From AC-32 sp963704005 (GTDB taxonomy: Bacteria > Actinomycetota > Thermoleophilia > Gaiellales > Gaiellaceae): a stretch of DNA of 64,000 bases. Of this stretch, positions 40,200-47,033 are shown piece by piece; position 1 is the stretch's first letter; every line of letters starts with the position of its first letter. The stretch lies in the NCBI GenBank assembly GCA_963704005.1, contig CAVPGJ010000001.1, positions 248,001-312,000 of the forward strand, read 5' to 3'. The notes beneath the pieces were generated by a model that did no database searches, was not told the DNA's origin, and worked only from the letters and a program-made list of their open reading frames with translations. The position numbers and the translations under genes are program-made.

Positions 40200-41550
40200 A
40201 CCGCTCTACACCGCCGAGGAGATGAAGCAGGCCGAGGCGGGCCACGACGTCGACGAGCTGATGGCCCGCGCGGGCCGGGTCGTGGCCGAGGAGGCGATGC
40301 GGCGCTTCCCGGAGGCGCGGCGCTTCGTCGCCATCTGCGGCGGTGGCGCGAACGGGGGCGACGGGCGGATCGCGGTCGACGTGATCGCCGCGGCGGGCCG
40401 CGAGGCGGTCGTGAGCGACGACGTCGAGGGCGCCGACGTGATCCTCGACGCGCTCTTCGGCACGGGCTTCCACGGCGAGCCGCGTGAGGACGCCGCGCGC
40501 AAGATCGACGCGATCAACGCGGCCCGGGCGCCGGTGGTCTCGGTCGACCTGCCCTCCGGCGTGGACGCCTCGACCGGCGAGGTCGCCGGAGCCTGCGTCG
40601 ACGCGACCGTCACGGTGACGATGCACGGGCGCAAGGTCGGGCTCGAGGTCGCGCCGGGCCGCTTCCATGCGGGCGAGGTGGTCGTGGCCGACATCGGGCT
40701 CGAGCCCGCCGCAACCGAGCACCGGCTGGTCACGGCCGAGATCCTCGCGCAGGTGCCGCGCAAGCGCGCCGACCAGAACAAGTACTCGGCCGGGACGGTG
40801 CTGGTCGTCGGCGGCTCGCGCGGGCTGACCGGCGCGCCGAGCCTCGCCGCCGAGGCGGCCTTCCGCGCCGACGCGGGCTACGTCGCGGTCGCAGTGCCGG
40901 CCTCGACCCTGCCCGTGCTCGAGCAGCGCCTGCTCGAGGCGGTCAAGCTGGCCTGCCCCGAGGACGAGGGCCGCATCTCGCCGCGCGCGGTCGAGCCGAT
41001 CGCCGAGTTCGCTCAGAAGGCCGGCGCGGTCGCGCTCGGGCCGGGGCTCGGGCGGGGCGAAGGCCCGCACGAGGTGGTCGCGCGGCTCCTTCACGAGCTC
41101 GACGTGCCGGCGGTCGTCGACGCCGACGGGCTCTTCGGCCTCGAGGTGTTCGAGCGCTCCGGCGAAACGGTGCTGACACCGCACGAGGGCGAGCTCGCGC
41201 GCCTGCTCGGCGAGGAGTCGAGCTGGGTCGCGGCGCACCGGCTCGAGGCCGCTCGCCGAGCGACGGAGCGCTTCGGGTGCGTCTGCCTGCTGAAGGGCGC
41301 CGACACGCTGGTCGCCGCGCCCGGCGAGGGCGTCTGGGTCTGCTCGCTCGGCACGCCGGCGCTCGCTACTGCGGGGAGCGGCGACGTCCTGACCGGGATC
41401 GTGGCCGCCTTCCTGGCGAAGGGGCTCGAGGCCCGCCTCGCGGCCGCGGCGGCAGCCATCGCCCACCAGCTCGCCTCGCGAGAGGTCCCGCAGGCCGGCG
41501 CCGTCGCGAGCGACCTGATCGGCGCGCTCCCGCTCGTGCTCGACCGCTGA
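40192..41550 (+). CDS. nnr: Bifunctional NAD(P)HX epimerase/dehydratase
   Basis: A 452-residue fusion. The N-terminal YjeF-type epimerase has ICGGGANGGDGRIAV, LDALFGTGFHGE and SVDLPSGVDASTGE. The C-terminal ribokinase-like dehydratase has VVGGSRGLTGAPSLAAEAAFRADAGYV (by position 203-229), VLTPHEGELARLL and TAGSGDVLTGIVAAFL. It repairs damaged nicotinamide cofactors. ATG overlaps the acpS stop by 8 nt. Confidence 0.93.
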   Translation: MLEPLYTAEEMKQAEAGHDVDELMARAGRVVAEEAMRRFPEARRFVAICGGGANGGDGRIAVDVIAAAGREAVVSDDVEGADVILDALFGTGFHGEPREDAARKIDAINAARAPVVSVDLPSGVDASTGEVAGACVDATVTVTMHGRKVGLEVAPGRFHAGEVVVADIGLEPAATEHRLVTAEILAQVPRKRADQNKYSAGTVLVVGGSRGLTGAPSLAAEAAFRADAGYVAVAVPASTLPVLEQRLLEAVKLACPEDEGRISPRAVEPIAEFAQKAGAVALGPGLGRGEGPHEVVARLLHELDVPAVVDADGLFGLEVFERSGETVLTPHEGELARLLGEESSWVAAHRLEAARRATERFGCVCLLKGADTLVAAPGEGVWVCSLGTPALATAGSGDVLTGIVAAFLAKGLEARLAAAAAAIAHQLASREVPQAGAVASDLIGALPLVLDR

Positions 41551-41553
41551 GCC

Positions 41554-41595
41554 GGTTCAGTCCATTCGAACCGATTGGTTCAGTTCCGTCGAACC
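41554..41595. promoter_or_regulatory. Two tandem GGTTC-N9-GAACC operators
   Basis: Each unit is 19 bp: GGTTC, 9 bases, GAACC (41554-41572 and 41577-41595), 23 bp apart, with AGT and TTCG-like similarity in the spacers as well. They end 7 bp before the -10 (TAGCGT, 41603) of the ATPase gene, so they should control that promoter. The cognate protein is unknown; the ATPase's own winged-helix end is one candidate. Confidence 0.65.
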
Positions 41596-41602
41596 AGCTT
41601 GC

Positions 41603-41608
41603 TAGCGT
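41603..41608 (+). promoter_or_regulatory. -10 element TAGCGT before the ATPase gene
   Basis: TAGCGT with 6 nt to the GTG at 41615. Confidence 0.5.
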
Positions 41609-41614
41609 GAGGAC

Positions 41615-42757
41615 GTGGCCGACGTCAATCCCTTCGTCTACTCGCGACCGGTGGCGCCCGAGGACGTGCTCGACCGCGAGCCGGAGATCCGCCAGCTGCT
41701 CTCGCTGGCCGGCGGCGGGCACTACGTCCGCCTCTACGCGCCCCGGCGCTTCGGCAAGACGAGCCTCCTGCGCAAGGCGCTCGCCGAGGCCGCGCGCGGC
41801 GGCGAGCTCGTGCCCGTGCTCGTCGACCTCTACGGCGTGCTCAGCTTCGCCGACGTCACCATCCGGATCGAGCGGGCCTACGCGCACCTGCACGGCCCGA
41901 TCCGCAAGACGATCGAGAGCATCCTGCGCACGACCGGGCTCGGGCTCTCGCTGGGCGCGCCGGGGATCTCGGTCAGGCTCCAGCTCGAGCCGCGGACCGA
42001 CCCGCTGCCCGCGCTCCACGCGCTGCTCGACCTGCCGGAGCGCGTCGCCGAGCGCAGCGGCTCGCGTGTTCTCGTCGCGCTCGACGAGTTCCAGGACATC
42101 GTCAAGGTCGGCGACTTCGACAAGCTCCTCCGCAGCCACATCCAGCACCAGGGCGAGGTCGCCTCGTACATCTTCTGCGGCTCCGAGCCGGGGATGATGC
42201 GCGAGCTGTTCGACGTGAAGGGACGACCGCTCTACGGCCAGGCCGAGCCACTGCGGCTCGGCCGCCTTCCCGACGACGAGATCGCGGCCTACATCGCCGA
42301 GCGCTTCGCGCGCACCAGGCGCGGGGCCGACCGCGTCCTCGACGCGCTGCTCGCGACCGCAAGGGGGCATCCTCAGCGGGCGATGCTGCTGGCGCACCGG
42401 CTCTGGGACGAGGTCGCCCGCGGCAAGGCCGCGGACGAGGACGACTGGCAGGCGGCGCTCGCGCGGACGCAGAACCAGGTCGCCGCCGAGTTCGACGCTC
42501 TCTGGCGCGGGCTGGAGGCCAACGAGCAGCGGGCCCTGCGGGCGGTCGCGCTCTTCCCCGACGCGCCCTACGGCGCCCGCGCTCTCGGCGCCGTCGACCT
42601 GAAGAAGTCGGGAGCGCACTACGCCGTGCGCTCGCTGCTGGCGAAGGGCGAGCTCGAGGAGGAGAACGGACGCACGGTCTTCGTCGACCCGCTCTTCGAG
42701 CTCTGGCTCCGCGACGTCCAGCAGGGCGGCGCGGGAGGCGAGGATGCACCGGTCTGA
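41615..42757 (+). CDS. Archaeal-type STAND/AAA ATPase with C-terminal winged helix
   Basis: A 380-residue P-loop NTPase. Walker A is LYAPRRFGKTSLLRKAL (about residues 45-61) and Walker B is VLVALDEFQDI (about residue 150). CGSEPGMMRELF is sensor-like. The C-terminal ~90 residues (ANEQRALRAVALFPD to FVDPLFELWLRD) look like a winged-helix domain. This is the ORC/Cdc6-like family found mostly in archaea and in mobile or defence-related contexts. It sits in a wall/lipid operon (acpS-nnr-ATPase-alr) but has its own operator array. Function unknown. Confidence 0.8.
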   Translation: MADVNPFVYSRPVAPEDVLDREPEIRQLLSLAGGGHYVRLYAPRRFGKTSLLRKALAEAARGGELVPVLVDLYGVLSFADVTIRIERAYAHLHGPIRKTIESILRTTGLGLSLGAPGISVRLQLEPRTDPLPALHALLDLPERVAERSGSRVLVALDEFQDIVKVGDFDKLLRSHIQHQGEVASYIFCGSEPGMMRELFDVKGRPLYGQAEPLRLGRLPDDEIAAYIAERFARTRRGADRVLDALLATARGHPQRAMLLAHRLWDEVARGKAADEDDWQAALARTQNQVAAEFDALWRGLEANEQRALRAVALFPDAPYGARALGAVDLKKSGAHYAVRSLLAKGELEEENGRTVFVDPLFELWLRDVQQGGAGGEDAPV

Positions 42758-43766
42758 GCTGACCGTCGACCTCGGCGCGATCCGGCGCAACGCGCGGACG
42801 CTGCTGCGCGTGCTCGACGGCTCGCAGCTCTGGGCGGTCGTCAAGGCGAACGCCTACGGCCACGGCGCGGTCGACGTCGCCGGCGCGGTCGTCGACGAGG
42901 GCGCCGGTGCGCTCTGCGTGGCCACCGTCGCCGAGGGGCTCGAGCTGCGCCTCGAGTTCCCGCTCGTCCGGATCCTCGTGATGGGGCCGACCGGCTCGAG
43001 CCGCGAGGTCGCCGAGGCACGGGAGGCCAAGCTCGAGCTCGCGGTGTGGGACGAGGAGCTTCCGGAGGGCGTTCGCGTCCACCTGAAGCTCGACACCGGT
43101 ATGGGCCGCTGGGGGCTTTCCGAGCTGCCGACGCTCTCGGCCGAGGTCGTCGGCCTGATGACGCACCTGGCGACCGCCGACAGCGACCCGGCCTTCGCCG
43201 AGCAGCAGGTCGAGCGCTTCCGCGAGGCGACCGCGCCCTACTCCGACCTGATGCGCCACGCGGCCAACAGCGCCGCCGCGCTGCGGCTCCCCTCGTCGCA
43301 CTTCGATGCCGCCCGCTGCGGGGTCGCGCTCTACGGCCTCTCGCCCTTCGGCGAGGATCCGGCCGTGGACGGGCTCGAGCCGGCGCTCTCCTGGCACAGC
43401 TACCTCGCGCAGGTGAAGCTGCTGCAGCCGGGCGAGAGCACGGGCTACGGGCGCCGCTTCGTCGCCGAGCGGCCGACCTGGATCGGGCTCGTGCCGGTCG
43501 GCTACGGCGACGGCTTCCGGCGCGACCTGACCGGGACGGAGGTGCGCGTCGGCGGCGAGCTTCGCCCGGTCGTCGGGACGGTCTCGATGGACGCCTTCGC
43601 GGTCGAGCTCGAGCACGAGGAGCCGGTCGGCGCGCCCGTGACGATCCTCGGGCAGGGCGTCCTCGCCGAGTCGCACGCCGCCGTCGCGGGGACGATCAAC
43701 TACGAGCTGCTGACCGGCGTCGTCTCCGACCCGCGGCGCGCGCGGCGGATGGTCGTCGATGCTTGA
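42744..43766 (+). CDS. alr: Alanine racemase
   Basis: A 340-residue PLP enzyme making D-alanine for peptidoglycan. AVVKANAYGHGA contains the PLP lysine (about residue 34). LKLDTGMGRWG and HAANSAAAL follow, and VGTVSMDAFAVEL sits in the C-terminal domain. The second catalytic Tyr lies in GYGRRFVAE. ATG lies inside the ATPase 3' end (14-nt overlap). cca overlaps its stop as TTGA. Confidence 0.94.
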   Translation: MHRSELTVDLGAIRRNARTLLRVLDGSQLWAVVKANAYGHGAVDVAGAVVDEGAGALCVATVAEGLELRLEFPLVRILVMGPTGSSREVAEAREAKLELAVWDEELPEGVRVHLKLDTGMGRWGLSELPTLSAEVVGLMTHLATADSDPAFAEQQVERFREATAPYSDLMRHAANSAAALRLPSSHFDAARCGVALYGLSPFGEDPAVDGLEPALSWHSYLAQVKLLQPGESTGYGRRFVAERPTWIGLVPVGYGDGFRRDLTGTEVRVGGELRPVVGTVSMDAFAVELEHEEPVGAPVTILGQGVLAESHAAVAGTINYELLTGVVSDPRRARRMVVDA

Positions 43767-44796
43767 GACGCGCGCGGGAGGTGCTGGCGGGCGAGGAGGC
43801 GTGGGTCGTCGGCGGCGCCGTCCGCGACGAGCTGCTCGGCCGCGAGCTGGTCGACCTCGACATCGCCGTGCGCGACCCGGCCGGCGCGGCGCGGGCCTAC
43901 GCGAAGCGCTCGGGCGGCGCGCCCTTCCCGCTCTCGGAGCGCTTCGGCGCCTGGCGGGTCGCGCTCGAGGACGGCCGCACCGTCGACTTCACGCCGCTCA
44001 CAGAGCCGGTCGAGGACGACCTGGCCACGCGCGACTTCACGATCAACGCGATCGCCGCGCCCGCTGGCCGGCGGCGACGCCGTCGATCCGTTCGGCGGCG
44101 AGGAGGATCTCGCGCGCCGGCCGCCTGCGCGCCGTGCGCGAGTCGGTCTTCGACGACGACCCGCTGCGGCTGCTGCGCGCGGTCCGGCTCGAGGACGAGC
44201 TCGACTTCCGGCTCGACGAAGAGACCGAGCGCCTGGTGCGCGAGCATGCCGCCCTCGTCACGCGGCCGGCGGGCGAGCGGATCCTCGCCGAGCTGCGCCG
44301 GCTCTCGGCCGGCGGCTACCGGCGGCTCGACGAGCTCGGGCTGCTGGAGCCGCTCGGCGGGTCGATCGACCGACCGGCTCGACCGCGTCGACTCGCCCGA
44401 CTACCGGCTCGTCGCCGTCGTTCGGCGACAACCTGCGCCGGCTGCCGGTCTCGAACGAGCTGCGCCGCTACGCGCGGGTGCTGCTGCGCGCCGAGCGCGC
44501 CGGAAGGCGACGCGCGCTCGATCCACCGCTTCCGCCGCGCGACCGAGCCGTGGGCGCTCGACGCGCTCGCCTTCCTCGGCGCCGGCGAGCTGGCTGGAGC
44601 GGTCGAGGAGGCGCGCCGCGCCGACCCGGCAGAGCCGCTCGTCCGCGGCGACGAGCTCGGCCTGCCGCCCGGCCCGGAGATCGGCCGCCTGCTGGACGAG
44701 ATCGCCGAAGAGCGGGCGGCGGGTACGATCGCCACCAAAGAGGAGGCGCTCGACTATGCACGACGCAACGCGCGAGCGGTTCGGCAGGACGGCTGA
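43763..44796 (+). CDS. cca: CCA tRNA nucleotidyltransferase/poly(A) polymerase family, five extra bases
   Basis: Conceptual 342-residue class II nucleotidyltransferase. AWVVGGAVRDELLGRELVDLDIAV has the GGxVRD motif and the metal-binding DLD; TRDFTINAIA and RLLRAVRLEDELDF follow. Extra bases near 44063, 44118, 44372, 44420 and 44499 scatter the protein over three frames; removing one base at each restores APLAGGDAVDPFGGEEDLARGRLRAVRE (by position) and the C-terminal helical part. TTG at 43763 overlaps the alr stop. It may add CCA or trim/extend RNA; the HD domain is absent. Confidence 0.82.
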
Positions 44797-45459
44797 GCGG
44801 ATAGCAGAGCATCAGGACGCACAGGCGGCCGAGCTCGAACCCCGGATCGTCCGCTTCGTGGCCCCCACGGGCGACGAGCGCGCGCTCGACTCCGGCACCG
44901 GCACGGGCGCGCTCGCCTTCGCGCTCGCGCCGCACGTTCGCGAGGTGGTCGGCGTCGACCTCGTCCCCGAGCTGCTGGAGCAGGCGCGGAAGCGGGTCGG
45001 GCAGGTCCCGAACGTCACGCTTCGCCGAGGGCGATGCGACCGCGCTTCCGTTCGGCTACGGCGAGTTCGACCTGGCCGGAACGCTGCGCACGCTTCCACC
45101 ACCTCGCGCGGCCGGAGCTGGCGATGGCCGAGCTGGTGCGCGTCACCCGCGCGGGCGGGCGGCTGCTCGTGATCGACCAGATCGCGCCGGTCGACCCGGC
45201 CGCCGCCGCCGAGCTGAACCGCTTCGAGCAGGCCCGCGACCCCACGCACACGAGGACGCTCGCCGACGTCGACCTGCGCGGCCTGTTCGAGTCGAACGGT
45301 CTCGTCCTCCTGCGCGCCGAGTACGAGCGCGAGCCGCGCGAGCTCGACCCGTACCTCGACCTCGCCGGCTGCGAGGGCGAGGCCCGCGAGCGCGCGAAGA
45401 CGCTCGCCCCGCGCGGCTACACCGCCGACATCGGCTGGTACCTGCTCGAGAAGCGCTAG
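44756..45459 (+). CDS. Class I SAM-dependent methyltransferase, two extra bases
   Basis: Conceptual 233-residue methyltransferase of the UbiE/Methyltransf_11 type. ALDSGTGTGALAFAL is motif I, EVVGVDLVPELLE strand 2, FAEGDATALPFGYGEFDL motif II and GRLLVIDQIAP motif III. Extra C residues at 45020 and 45093, both in the context ACG-C-TTC, break the frame. AGAGGAGG SD lies about 9 nt before the ATG. Its stop shares CTAG with the convergent selenoprotein gene. Confidence 0.82.
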
Positions 45460-45674
45460 CCGGCGAGAGCGGCGCGCACTTCGCCGTCCTCAGGGAAGCG
45501 CCCGGTCTCCGCCTTCGAGAAGACGAGCCTACCGTCGGCGAGCACGTCGTACTGGCCCTTGCTGCCCGGGATCGCCTCGGCGTCGTGCCCCTCGTTCCCC
45601 AGCTCGGCCGCGAGACTCGCGGCCCGTGTGTCGTAGCCGCTTCAGGTGGGGCAGTAGAAGATCTCGACGCGCAT
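45456..45674 (-). CDS. SelW-like Rdx selenoprotein (TGA = selenocysteine)
   Basis: A 72-codon frame with one in-frame TGA at codon 11 (45642-45644). Read as Sec it gives MRVEIFYCPTU-SGYDTRAAS and onward, a thioredoxin-like Rdx protein with the CxxU redox motif at residues 8-11. The conserved C-terminal half follows after the TGA: IPGSKGQYDVLADGRLVFSKA and TGRFPE. Both sides of the TGA therefore match the SelW/Rdx family in one frame. A perfect 7-bp hairpin with a GU-containing loop lies 17 nt after the TGA (45606-45624). It is downstream of and in tandem with a MarR regulator (6-nt gap). Role: probable thiol/selenol redox partner. Ordinary gene calling would miss it. Confidence 0.85.
45606..45624 (-). 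promoter_or_regulatory. Bacterial SECIS element of the Rdx gene
   Basis: Stem GGCCGCG / CGCGGCC, loop AGTCT (RNA AGUCU; G and U are loop bases 2-3). The loop G lies 26 nt after the TGA, inside the range described for bacterial SECIS elements. The stem can be extended two pairs into the loop. Confidence 0.75.
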
Positions 45675-45680
45675 CGGCAC

Positions 45681-46097
45681 TCAGACCTCGAGGGGCGTGC
45701 CTCGGAGAGACGAGAACGCATCGAGCAGCGCCTGGCGCTCGGCCTCGTTGGTGGTGAACGACCGCTCCAGCCGCCGCTCGCCCTCGGGCGTCAGGCGCAG
45801 GAACGCGACCCGCCCGTCGTCGGGAGAGCGCTCGCGCTGGAGGAGGCCGACCTCCTCGGCCCGGCGGACGAGCTCCGTGACCGTCGACTGCGCGAGCTGC
45901 AGGCGCTCGGCGAGCTCCGTCACCGTCGACTTGCCGCTCTTGTCCTCGGCGCCCTTGATCATCAGGAGCAGCACGTAGCGCTGCGGCGTCAGGCCGGCGG
46001 CGCGGGCATTGCGCTCGGTGGTGCGCAGGAAGCGCCGCAGCGCGGCCCGGAACTCGGCGACGCGGGCGACCTCCTCGGTGCTGAGCCGGTCGGCCAT
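45681..46097 (-). CDS. MarR-family transcriptional regulator
   Basis: A 138-residue winged-helix regulator. AAGLTPQRYVLLLMIKG, then the recognition helix region TVTELAERLQLAQSTVTELVRR and the wing RSPDDGRVAFLRLTPEGERRL are standard. No Cys is present in the sequence, so redox sensing would not be by thiols. It is 6 nt upstream of the Rdx selenoprotein gene and so probably controls it. The -10 TACAAT lies 6 nt before the ATG and uses bases from the end of the inverted-repeat element. Confidence 0.9.
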   Translation of the reverse strand: MADRLSTEEVARVAEFRAALRRFLRTTERNARAAGLTPQRYVLLLMIKGAEDKSGKSTVTELAERLQLAQSTVTELVRRAEEVGLLQRERSPDDGRVAFLRLTPEGERRLERSFTTNEAERQALLDAFSSLRGTPLEV

Positions 46098-46103
46098 GGC
46101 TCG

Positions 46104-46109
46104 ATTGTA
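46104..46109 (-). promoter_or_regulatory. -10 element TACAAT of the MarR/Rdx operon
   Basis: TACAAT (minus strand) with 6 nt to the ATG at 46097. Its first two bases are the TA at the edge of the inverted-repeat element. Confidence 0.5.
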
Positions 46110-46273
46110 GTGCCCAGTCCAGCAATACATGCCGGCCTCTGGCCCGCGATCACGCGGCGCCAGAGCCCACCCTTGCCCTTGGCAAGGCAGACCAGCCTTG
46201 CTGCGGGCAAGTGCGAACTCTGGCTTGGAGCTCGCGACCCAGAGACTCGGCGGCATTACTGGACTGGGCACTA
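46108..46273. mobile_element. MITE-like inverted-repeat element flanked by TA
   Basis: A 166-bp non-coding unit. The outer 19 bp (46108-46126 and 46255-46273) are inverted repeats matching at 18 positions (TAGTGCCCAGTCCAG-C/T-AAT). Further in, each arm has a CTCTGG/CCAGAG hairpin (46137-46165 and 46218-46244), and the centre holds GCAAGG / CCTTGC. TA at both ends fits the target duplication of IS630/Tc1-mariner-type elements. It lies between the MarR and SDR genes and supplies the SDR stop codon and part of the MarR -10. It encodes no protein. Confidence 0.65.
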
Positions 46274-47033
46274 GTCCCCCGAGGGACGGACTCCTCGCGC
46301 GCCGGCCCAGGCGACCAGCCCGGGGACGATCGCCTGCGCCAGCGGAGCGATCCGGTAGAAGCGCGGGACGACCACCTCGCGGCGGTCGTGCTCGACCGCG
46401 GCGACGATCCGCTCGGCGATCAGCTCGGGCTCGGCGATCAGCGTGCGGAGGAAGCGGTTCGAGAAGCGCGAGCGCTGCGGGAACCCCGGCGTCTCCACGA
46501 ATCCCGGGCAGGACGGTGTGCACGCGGATCCCGAGCGGCTGCAGCTCGGCCCGGGTCGCGCGCGAGAACGCGAGCTGCGCGTGCTTCGAGGCGGTGTACG
46601 GCCCGGCCGAGCCCGAGGCGACGGTGCCGGCGACCGAGACGACGTTGACGACGTCCGATGGCGCCGCCGCCCGGAGCAGCGGCAGGAAGGCACGCAGGCA
46701 CCAGACAGAGCCGAGGTAGTTCGTCCGCGTCACCTGCTCGATCGTCTCGGGTGATGCGCGCAGGAAGCCGCCGCGGCCGGGGATCCCAGCGTTGTTGACG
46801 AGCAGGGCGAGCTTCGGGTGGCGCTCCGCGATCGCGGCGGCCGCCCGCTCGACCGCCTCGCGGTCGCCGACGTCGCAGCGCTCCCACTCCGCGCCGAGCG
46901 GCTCCGCGGCCGAGCGCAGGCGCTCCTCGTCGCGGCCGACGAGCACGCAGCTCCAGCCCCGTTCGACGAGCTTCCGGGCGGTGGCGGCCCCGATCCCGCT
47001 CGAGCCGCCCGTAATGACCGCTATCTGTGACAC
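46271..47033 (-). CDS. Short-chain dehydrogenase/reductase, one extra base
   Basis: Conceptual 253-residue SDR. IAVITGGSSGIGAATARKL is the nucleotide-binding motif, NNAGIPG follows, and the catalytic set is Ser in VVSVAGTVAS, YTASKH (YxxxK). An extra base at 46502 (after a GGG codon, minus strand) breaks it; removal gives LPGFVETPGFPQRS. The C-terminal helix and AIVPGLVAWAG resemble membrane-associated SDRs. The TAG stop falls in the end of the inverted-repeat element, so the natural C-terminus may have been altered. GTG start overlaps the subtilase stop. Confidence 0.85.

Noticed and set aside
44713..44718. TACGAT as the promoter of the methyltransferase gene
   Set aside because: It lies 38 nt before the ATG inside cca and has no clear -35; a good SD and overlap suggest co-transcription with cca instead.
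45642..45644. The TGA in the Rdx frame as another frameshift or sequencing error
   Set aside because: Both flanks stay in the same frame, the TGA falls exactly on the U of CxxU, and a SECIS-like hairpin follows; a second gene in the window shows the same pattern.
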